A stretch of DNA of 8,537 nt, taken from the NCBI GenBank assembly GCA_012797505.1, contig JAAZOZ010000056.1, forward strand, positions 1 to 8,537, in the 5' to 3' direction. Both the position numbers and the translations under genes were made by a program. Positions within the stretch are counted from its first letter, which is position 1. Each line of letters starts with the position of its first letter. A model generated the notes under the pieces. That model was given only the letters and a program-made list of their open reading frames with translations. It did not search any database and was not told where the DNA came from. Shown here in pieces: positions 1 to 5,501 of the stretch. This DNA is from Smithella sp. GTDB lineage: Bacteria; Desulfobacterota; Syntrophia; Syntrophales; Smithellaceae.

Positions 1-501
1 CGGAGCCAGAAGCGTGTCGAGGCCCAGTGTGACGAAGAACTCCTGCGCATCGGGCAGGTCCGCCCCGTTCGGCGTCATGCCGGCGAGTCCATAATAGATA
101 TAGCCCGCGCCCGCCTTTACGATTCCGAATTCATGCGCATAGGAAAGGATGAAATCCGTTTCCGTCCAGTTGGAGGAATGTTTCGCATCTCCGGCCGAAT
201 AGGGATTCGTATCCAGATTTCCCCAGAGGGTGGCCGTAAATCCTTTGTAGTTTGCGGTCAACGAAGGTTCGATCACCACGCTGTCCCGGGTCATCTCCTG
301 GCCTCTCCAGATATAGGCGCTCAAAACGGCGGCAGTCACCTCGCCCGTGATCCGATCGACTGTCGGTGTTGTGGCCTCGGCGGCGGGTCTGGCTTCAGCG
401 GCCGGGGCCGGCTCTTCCGCGGCAATGGCCGACACAGGGAAGGATGTCAGCAAAATTGTCAGTAAAATCATGATCCATGCTTTTCCGGTATCCGTTTTCA
501 T
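1..501 (-). CDS. TorF-like outer-membrane beta-barrel protein (porin-like), 3' part outside the window
   Basis: The first 167 codons are present; the gene runs off base 1. The product begins with a clear signal peptide: Lys residues near the N-terminus, hydrophobic core IMILLTILL (about 10-18), and probable cleavage near residue 28 after SAIAA. An Ala/Pro/Glu-rich linker follows (29-47). After it come alternating polar/hydrophobic strands with aromatic residues, such as AYIWRGQ (62-68) and FTATLWGNLDTN (88-99), as in outer-membrane barrels. The pattern of an early W/F-R-G followed by a G-F-x-x-x-x-W-G-N strand resembles the TorF/CHP02001 putative porin family, whose members often sit beside PII and amt genes. 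Start chosen at ATG 501 because it opens the signal peptide; AGGAG at 513-517 lies 11 bases before it. It follows glnK by 83 bases on the same strand. Family assignment is by pattern only; another small barrel family is possible. The solute is unknown. Confidence 0.7.
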   Translation of the reverse strand, partial: MKTDTGKAWIMILLTILLTSFPVSAIAAEEPAPAAEARPAAEATTPTVDRITGEVTAAVLSAYIWRGQEMTRDSVVIEPSLTANYKGFTATLWGNLDTNPYSAGDAKHSSNWTETDFILSYAHEFGIVKAGAGYIYYGLAGMTPNGADLPDAQEFFVTLGLDTLLAP

Positions 502-543
502 TTTTCCCCAATCTCCTGTTTGTTTATTCTGAATCAAATTGTG

Positions 544-582
544 TGCGGTCAATTTCGTATTTTCCCGTGATCCATGACCGCA
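544..582. repeat. 8-bp inverted repeat between glnK and the porin gene
   Basis: TGCGGTCA (544-551) and TGACCGCA (575-582) are perfect inverted copies separated by 23 bases, starting 3 bases past the glnK stop codon. There is no T-tract, so it is not a convincing intrinsic terminator. It could be a loose hairpin that sets porin expression relative to amt-glnK, or an operator. On the minus strand the downstream arm overlaps a weak sigma-70-like pair (TTGACC at 547-552 and GAATAA at 524-529, 17 bases apart), but that would leave only a very short leader. Chance occurrence is possible. Confidence 0.3.
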
Positions 583-584
583 TT

Positions 585-926
585 TCACCCGATGGCAACG
601 CCGCCCCGCTCGCCGGTGCTGATGCGGATGCACTGGGCAAGCTCCACGACAAAAATCTTGCCGTCGCCCACCGACCCGGTATGAGCGCCGCGGGTGACGG
701 CGTCGATGGTCGGCTCGACAAAATCTTCGTTTACCGCGATATCCAGACGGACTTTGTTGAGCAGGCCGCCCGCTTCCCTGGCGCCGCGGTAAATTTCCGT
801 GACGCCCTTTTGCCGTCCCTGTCCCAGCACGTTGGTGACGGTCATTAAATTGACCTCCACGGCTTCCAGCTCTCTTTTGACGGCCTCCAGTTTGTGGGGC
901 TGAATGATGGCAATGACCAGTTTCAT
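585..926 (-). CDS. glnK: PII nitrogen regulatory protein (GlnK/GlnB family) lacking Tyr51
   Basis: A 113-aa protein, full length for PII, a trimeric cytoplasmic sensor of ATP/ADP and 2-oxoglutarate that binds Amt channels and other nitrogen targets. Family landmarks are present: N-terminal strand MKLVIAIIQPHKL, T-loop GRQKGVTEIYRGAREAGG (37-54) with R38, Q39, Y46 and R47, then K58, B-loop TGSVGDGKIF (83-92), and C-terminal RISTGE (101-106). R47 matches the residue by which E. coli GlnK plugs AmtB. At the position of the uridylylated Tyr51 there is Glu51, so classical GlnD modification looks impossible. Start is ATG 926, preceded at 5 bases by the strong site AGGAGGAA (932-939); the frame stays open upstream only because it shadows amt. 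It begins 11 bases after the amt stop. Linkage to amt favours the name glnK over glnB. Confidence 0.96.
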   Translation of the reverse strand: MKLVIAIIQPHKLEAVKRELEAVEVNLMTVTNVLGQGRQKGVTEIYRGAREAGGLLNKVRLDIAVNEDFVEPTIDAVTRGAHTGSVGDGKIFVVELAQCIRISTGERGGVAIG

Positions 927-931
927 GCTTG

Positions 932-937
932 TTCCTC

Positions 938-940
<3 letters not shown>
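932..940 (-). promoter_or_regulatory. glnK ribosome binding site overlapping the amt stop codon
   Basis: On the minus strand the amt stop codon TAG (940-938) is part of TAGGAGGAA, so the glnK Shine-Dalgarno sequence starts within the amt stop. The spacing to the glnK ATG is 5 bases. A ribosome terminating on amt would sit on the glnK initiation region, consistent with translational coupling of channel and regulator. Confidence 0.8.
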
Positions 941-2170
<1,230 letters not shown>

Positions 2171-2178
2171 AATGGACG

Positions 2179-2185
2179 CCTCCTT
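2179..2185 (-). promoter_or_regulatory. amt ribosome binding site
   Basis: AAGGAGG on the minus strand ends 8 bases before ATG 2170. With the promoter at 2214-2229 it fixes the amt start and excludes the longer in-frame starts at 2230 and 2239. Confidence 0.85.
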
Positions 2186-2213
2186 CAAAAAATTTCTTTT
2201 CGGTTTTGCATAG

Positions 2214-2229
2214 CGCAAGGAGAGTGCCA
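2214..2229 (-). promoter_or_regulatory. Sigma-54 (RpoN) -24/-12 promoter of amt-glnK
   Basis: On the minus strand the sequence is TGGCACTCTCCTTGCG. The invariant GG (2228-2227) and GC (2216-2215) are exactly 10 bases apart, with TGGCAC and TTGC both matching the consensus. Transcription would begin near 2203, giving a leader of about 33 bases that contains the amt ribosome binding site. Amt-PII operons are classic RpoN targets switched on by an enhancer-binding protein under nitrogen limitation. No upstream activator site could be named with confidence; the palindrome around 2304 is about 100 bases upstream of the predicted start, a plausible distance. Confidence 0.85.
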
Positions 2230-2293
2230 TATTTTCCAATCCTTTTTAGTTATTGACATCATTGAGAATTTATCTAATCAGCGCCGGTTCTGT

Positions 2294-2313
2294 ATGCGAC
2301 AATATTGTTTCAT
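2294..2313. repeat. Interrupted palindrome upstream of the amt promoter
   Basis: The perfect 10-bp palindrome ACAATATTGT (2299-2308) is flanked at equal distance by ATG and CAT (2294-2296 and 2311-2313), giving 16 symmetric bases out of 20. It lies about 100 bases upstream of the predicted amt transcription start, where an enhancer-binding protein for sigma-54 could bind. It does not match the NtrC consensus, so the binding protein, if any, is unknown. Confidence 0.3.
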
Positions 2314-2495
2314 TTTACGAAATGACAAACTAAAATGTGGGCTAAATGACTTGTCTGGTAAAAAATGGAAGATTCTCCGCGACAGGTTTCAAATCATCTC
2401 CCATCCGTATGAAAACGTTGTGCTTTTAATGATGCTTTCTTGCTCCGCGGCAAAGGCCGGCAAATTTTTCCAAAGCAGGATTCAATTTTGAGATA

Positions 2496-2580
2496 GGCAC
2501 AAAAATGTTCAGCGGATTAACCGTAAAAGAGCGGAATGGAACAAGCGTAAAAGCAATTTAAGCGCCGATGGCACAAAAAT
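2496..2580 (+). repeat. Direct repeat of GGCACAAAAAT, 74 bp apart
   Basis: The 11-mer occurs at 2496-2506 and 2570-2580, same orientation, 74 bases start to start. The second copy forms the -24 half of the sigma-54-like element at 2569-2584. The first lacks a matching -12 half (TGTTC where TTGCA is expected). It may be a decayed second promoter, a binding site for the same factor, or coincidence. Confidence 0.4.
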
Positions 2581-2584
2581 TGAA
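2569..2584 (+). promoter_or_regulatory. Candidate sigma-54 promoter for the dikinase-like gene
   Basis: TGGCACAAAAATTGAA has a perfect -24 box TGGCAC and correct spacing to TTG, but the -12 dinucleotide is GA (2582-2583) rather than GC. Transcription would start near 2595, leaving a leader of about 194 bases before ATG 2789. If functional, both divergent gene sets would respond to RpoN. Weaker than the amt promoter because of the -12 mismatch and the long leader. Confidence 0.45.
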
Positions 2585-2743
2585 AAATCATTTACGGCAG
2601 AAAGTTGAAGCATGGCGGTGAAATGTCGGATCGCTGGACCGAAGCAAAGCCATGTTTCGCAAGTCCTTGTTAATGCTTTGCATTTTGAACAGGGGCGCCA
2701 TTGGGGACGTCGGCGGACCATTTCATAGAGCCGATTTGCGCCG

Positions 2744-2755
2744 AACAAATTTGTT
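2744..2755. repeat. Perfect 12-bp palindrome in the leader of the dikinase-like gene
   Basis: AACAAATTTGTT is fully self-complementary and ends 33 bases before ATG 2789. It could be a dimeric-regulator operator. As RNA it has no loop and would not form a useful hairpin. A palindrome of this size can occur by chance in AT-rich DNA of this length. Confidence 0.25.
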
Positions 2756-2788
2756 TTATTGAAAACGAAGAAGAGGAAACAGAGTTTT

Positions 2789-5392
2789 ATGACCCCTTAT
2801 GCACGAGTCAGCACCGGCATCAACGGCCTGGATAAAATTCTCAATTACCTGCAGATGGGCGACAATGTCGTCCTGCAGGTTGACAATGTTGAGGATTACA
2901 AAAAATTCGTCGCCCCCTATGTTCAGGAAGCCCTGGCCCGGAATCAGCGTCTGGTCTATATGCGTTTTGCCAACCACCCCGCCCTTCTGGAGGCGGGTCC
3001 CGGAATCAAAATCTATCAACTGAACGCCAATTCCGGATTTGAATCTTTTTCCACCGAGGTCCACAACATCATCCGCGATGAGGGCCGCGACGTGTTTTAT
3101 GTTTTTGACTGCCTGTCCGATCTGCTCCAGGCCTGGGCGACGGACCTGATGATCGGCAACTTCTTCGTCATCACCTGCCCCTATCTGTTTGAACTCAATA
3201 CGGTCGCGTATTTCGCCATTTTGAGAAGCCGCCACTCTTTCAAAACCGTGGCCCGGATCCGCGAAACGACGCAGGTTTTGCTGGATGTTTACAGCCATGA
3301 AGGAAAAATCTGCGTCCATCCGCTCAAGGCCTGGAAACGTTACACACCGACCATGTTTCTGCCGCACATCATGGAAGAGCAGGCCTGCGTCCCGATTTTA
3401 AACAGCGCGGATGCCGCGAGCATCCTGTCCTACCTGACGGACAAGAATGCCACCAGCGGCGAGCGCAATCTCGATTACTGGGACCGAATCTTTCTGAAAG
3501 CCGGCACTCTACTGGGAGATCCCGACGCGGCCCCGGAAAAGCAGGACATGGTGGAAATCCTTTCCCGTGTGATGATCGGCAGGGAAAAAAGAATCCTCTC
3601 GCTGGTCAGGGAATACTTCGAGCTGGAAGACCTGGTGGAGATCAAGAAGCGCCTTATCGGCACGGGGTTCATCGGCGGCAAATCCGTCGGCATGCTGTTG
3701 GCCCGCAACATTTTGCGCAAGGATCCGTCTTTTGACTGGAGCGCCGTGATGGAAATCCATGATTCCTTCTATGTCGGTTCGGATATTTTCTATTCGTACA
3801 TGGTGCAGAACGGCTGGTGGAAACTGCTGATGGCGCAAAAAACCGATGAAGGATATTTTGGCGTCGCGCGTGAGCTCAAACAAAAGATGCTGCACGGCGC
3901 GTTTCCCGACGAGATCAAGGAGCAGTTCCAGCTCATGCTGGAATATTTCGGCCAGGCGCCGATCATCGTCCGCTCCAGTTCGCTTCTGGAAGACGCCTTC
4001 GGCAACGCCTTTGCCGGAAAATACGAAAGCGATTTCTGCGTCAACCAGGGAACGCCGGAGGAGCGCTACCGGCATTTCGAGGAAGCCGTCCGCAAAATCT
4101 TCGCCTCCACGATGAACGAGGACGCGCTCACCTACCGGCTGCAGCGCGGGATGGCGCAGCAGGATGAACAGATGGCGCTTCTGGTGCAACGCGTTTCCGG
4201 TTCGCACAGCGACCGTTATTTCTTTCCCGGTCTGGCGGGTGTCGGCCTGTCCTACAATACCTTCGTCTGGCAGAAGGGCATGGACCCGAGAGCCGGCATG
4301 CTGCGGATCGTCTTCGGTCTCGGCACGCGCGCCGTCAATCGCGTGGAAAATGATTATCCACGGATCGTCGCCCTGGACGCGCCCACCGTCAAACCCTACA
4401 CGAAACCCGAAGATATCAAGCGGTTTTCCCAGCACGAAGCGGATGTCCTGAATCTGCGCGACAATGAATTTCAAACCCTCCAGACCGCCGAACTGCTCCG
4501 TGAGGATCTGGTGGCGCATCTGAATTTGATCGTGGAGGAAGATAAGGAAGCGGCCGATTATCTGCGCTCCGTGGGACGGGACGCGAAGCAGGCCTGGATC
4601 ATCACGTTTGAGGAACTGCTGTCTGCGACGCCCTTTGTGAAAACCATGTCCAAAATGCTCAAGACGCTGGAACAGGTTTACCGCTATCCGGTGGACATCG
4701 AATTCACCGTCAATTTCGACGCGCAGGGAAAAACCCGGATCAACCTGCTGCAGTGCCGTCCTTTCCAAACCAAAGGCCATTACAGCCGGGTGGAGCTGCC
4801 GGAAAAAATCAGCCGCTCCAGAATGCTGATCCGGCAGGACGCCAACTTTATGGGCGGCAGCGTTTACCAGGCGATCTCCCGCGTGATCTACATTGATCCC
4901 AGGGCCTATTCCGGGCTGCCGCTTACGGAAAAGCATGAGATTGCCAGGCTCACCGGCAAGCTCAACCGGCGGATTGGAAAGCGCGAGGCCATGCCGACGG
5001 TTCTGCTGGGGCCGGGGCGATGGGGAACGACCACGCCGGCGATGGGTGTTCCGGTTACGTTTTCGGAAATCAACAACATGACCGCCATCGGCGAGATCGC
5101 CTACCAGGACGGCGCCCTGATCCCCGATTTGTCCTTCGGAACGCACTTTTTCCAGGACATGGTGGAAATGGACATCTTTTACATGGCCATTTATCCCGAA
5201 AAGGAAGGCGTGGTCTTCAACGTGCAGTGGATCAAAAAACAGCCCAATATTCTGGCGGACCTGATGCCGGACGATGCGCGGTTTGCCGGCGTTGTCCGCG
5301 TCTGTGACGTCCGGGCGAAGGACGTGCGCCTGATGTCGGACATCGTCACCCAGAAGATGATCTGTTTTCTGGGGGAAGCCGGTCGTCCGTAA
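2789..5392 (+). CDS. KaiC-like / PEP-synthase-type ATP-grasp fusion protein of unknown function
   Basis: An 867-aa protein, probably cytoplasmic. Residues 1-230 look like a KaiC/RecA domain: it opens with RVSTGINGLDKIL (6-18) and has a Walker-B-like strand DVFYVFD (101-107). Where a P-loop belongs there is QVDNVEDYKK (30-39), so this half is probably not an ATPase. Residues about 290-660 match the nucleotide-binding half of PEP synthase and pyruvate phosphate dikinase: GFIGGKSVGML (293-303, K298), PIIVRSSSLLED (391-402, R395), FGLGTRAVN (509-517), DIEFTVN (636-642, E638) and LLQCRPF (653-659). A conserved block follows (738-792: GPGRWG, GVPVTFSEI, GTHFFQD). There is no phosphohistidine swivelling domain (GGxTSHxA type) and no PEP barrel, so it cannot be a complete PEP synthase. 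ATG 2789 is chosen over in-frame TTG 2759, which has no ribosome binding site; AGAGGA at 2772-2777 is 11 bases before it. glnN starts 109 bases downstream. A regulatory or phosphotransfer role in nitrogen metabolism is inference. Confidence 0.85.
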   Translation: MTPYARVSTGINGLDKILNYLQMGDNVVLQVDNVEDYKKFVAPYVQEALARNQRLVYMRFANHPALLEAGPGIKIYQLNANSGFESFSTEVHNIIRDEGRDVFYVFDCLSDLLQAWATDLMIGNFFVITCPYLFELNTVAYFAILRSRHSFKTVARIRETTQVLLDVYSHEGKICVHPLKAWKRYTPTMFLPHIMEEQACVPILNSADAASILSYLTDKNATSGERNLDYWDRIFLKAGTLLGDPDAAPEKQDMVEILSRVMIGREKRILSLVREYFELEDLVEIKKRLIGTGFIGGKSVGMLLARNILRKDPSFDWSAVMEIHDSFYVGSDIFYSYMVQNGWWKLLMAQKTDEGYFGVARELKQKMLHGAFPDEIKEQFQLMLEYFGQAPIIVRSSSLLEDAFGNAFAGKYESDFCVNQGTPEERYRHFEEAVRKIFASTMNEDALTYRLQRGMAQQDEQMALLVQRVSGSHSDRYFFPGLAGVGLSYNTFVWQKGMDPRAGMLRIVFGLGTRAVNRVENDYPRIVALDAPTVKPYTKPEDIKRFSQHEADVLNLRDNEFQTLQTAELLREDLVAHLNLIVEEDKEAADYLRSVGRDAKQAWIITFEELLSATPFVKTMSKMLKTLEQVYRYPVDIEFTVNFDAQGKTRINLLQCRPFQTKGHYSRVELPEKISRSRMLIRQDANFMGGSVYQAISRVIYIDPRAYSGLPLTEKHEIARLTGKLNRRIGKREAMPTVLLGPGRWGTTTPAMGVPVTFSEINNMTAIGEIAYQDGALIPDLSFGTHFFQDMVEMDIFYMAIYPEKEGVVFNVQWIKKQPNILADLMPDDARFAGVVRVCDVRAKDVRLMSDIVTQKMICFLGEAGRP

Positions 5393-5424
5393 AAATCCCT
5401 GCCGGTCGGGAGAGGATGGCAAAT

Positions 5425-5459
5425 AAGGCGTTTCCGGACGCTTGCGCAAACTCCGCCTT
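5425..5459 (+). other. Possible stem-loop between the dikinase-like gene and glnN
   Basis: AAGGCG (5425-5430) pairs with CGCCTT (5454-5459), and TTT (5431-5433) can pair with AAA (5448-5450) if CTC bulges. No T-tract follows, so it is not a standard terminator. It may be an attenuating leader structure or an mRNA processing element that separates glnN dosage from the upstream gene. The strength is modest and could be chance. Confidence 0.25.
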
Positions 5460-5468
5460 TGGAGTAAA

Positions 5469-5474
5469 GAGGAG
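5469..5474 (+). promoter_or_regulatory. Purine-rich ribosome binding site before glnN that leaves the start ambiguous
   Basis: GAGGAG sits 6 bases before an in-frame TTG at 5481 and 27 bases before ATG 5502. For ATG 5502 the nearest site is AAAGGA (5486-5491), 10 bases upstream. Ribosome-site strength favours TTG 5481 (seven extra residues); codon preference favours ATG 5502. Confidence 0.4.
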
Positions 5475-5501
5475 CATCTCTTGCAAAAGGATGGCAAAGC
5501 C

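Larger units (their letters stand above)
2171..2788. other. Divergent intergenic regulatory region, no supported gene
   Basis: These 618 bases separate the leftward amt operon from the rightward dikinase-glnN-guaA set and are visibly more AT-rich than the genes. They hold the amt sigma-54 promoter, a weaker sigma-54-like site facing right, a repeated 11-mer, and palindromes (2294-2313 and 2744-2755; also AATGC-TTT-GCATT at 2672-2684). The 7-mer CCGTAAA (2521-2527) recurs inverted as TTTACGG (2591-2597), and CGTAAAAG occurs at 2522-2529 and 2546-2553. Short open frames here (for example 2294-2491 plus, 2509-2748 minus) lack ribosome binding sites and recognisable protein character. I see no tRNA, riboswitch or clear NtrC-type palindrome. 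Confidence 0.75.

Noticed and set aside
2171..2239. Longer amt start at ATG 2230 or TTG 2239
   Set aside because: The sigma-54 promoter at 2214-2229 predicts transcription from near 2203, inside that extension, and ATG 2170 has an excellent ribosome binding site.
2251..2280. Sigma-70-like pair TTGACA (2253-2258) and TAATCA (2275-2280) on the plus strand
   Set aside because: The -10 box is poor and there is no supported gene close downstream; AT-rich DNA readily produces such matches.
2294..2491. Small plus-strand open frame of 65 codons in the intergenic region
   Set aside because: No ribosome binding site before ATG 2294, no recognisable protein pattern, and it overlaps likely regulatory DNA.
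2496..2511. A second full sigma-54 promoter at the upstream copy of GGCACAAAAAT
   Set aside because: The -12 half reads TGTTC and has TT where GC is needed, so only the repeat, not a promoter, is reported.
2509..2748. Small minus-strand open frame of 79 codons in the intergenic region
   Set aside because: No convincing ribosome binding site or family resemblance, and it spans the candidate rightward promoter and leader.
2759..2788. TTG 2759 as start of the dikinase-like gene
   Set aside because: No Shine-Dalgarno sequence precedes it, and the added residues are a lysine/arginine-rich stretch produced by purine-rich leader DNA.
5417..5432. Sigma-54-like site TGGCAAATAAGGCGTT upstream of glnN
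   Set aside because: The -24 half is imperfect and the -12 half lacks GC at the required spacing.
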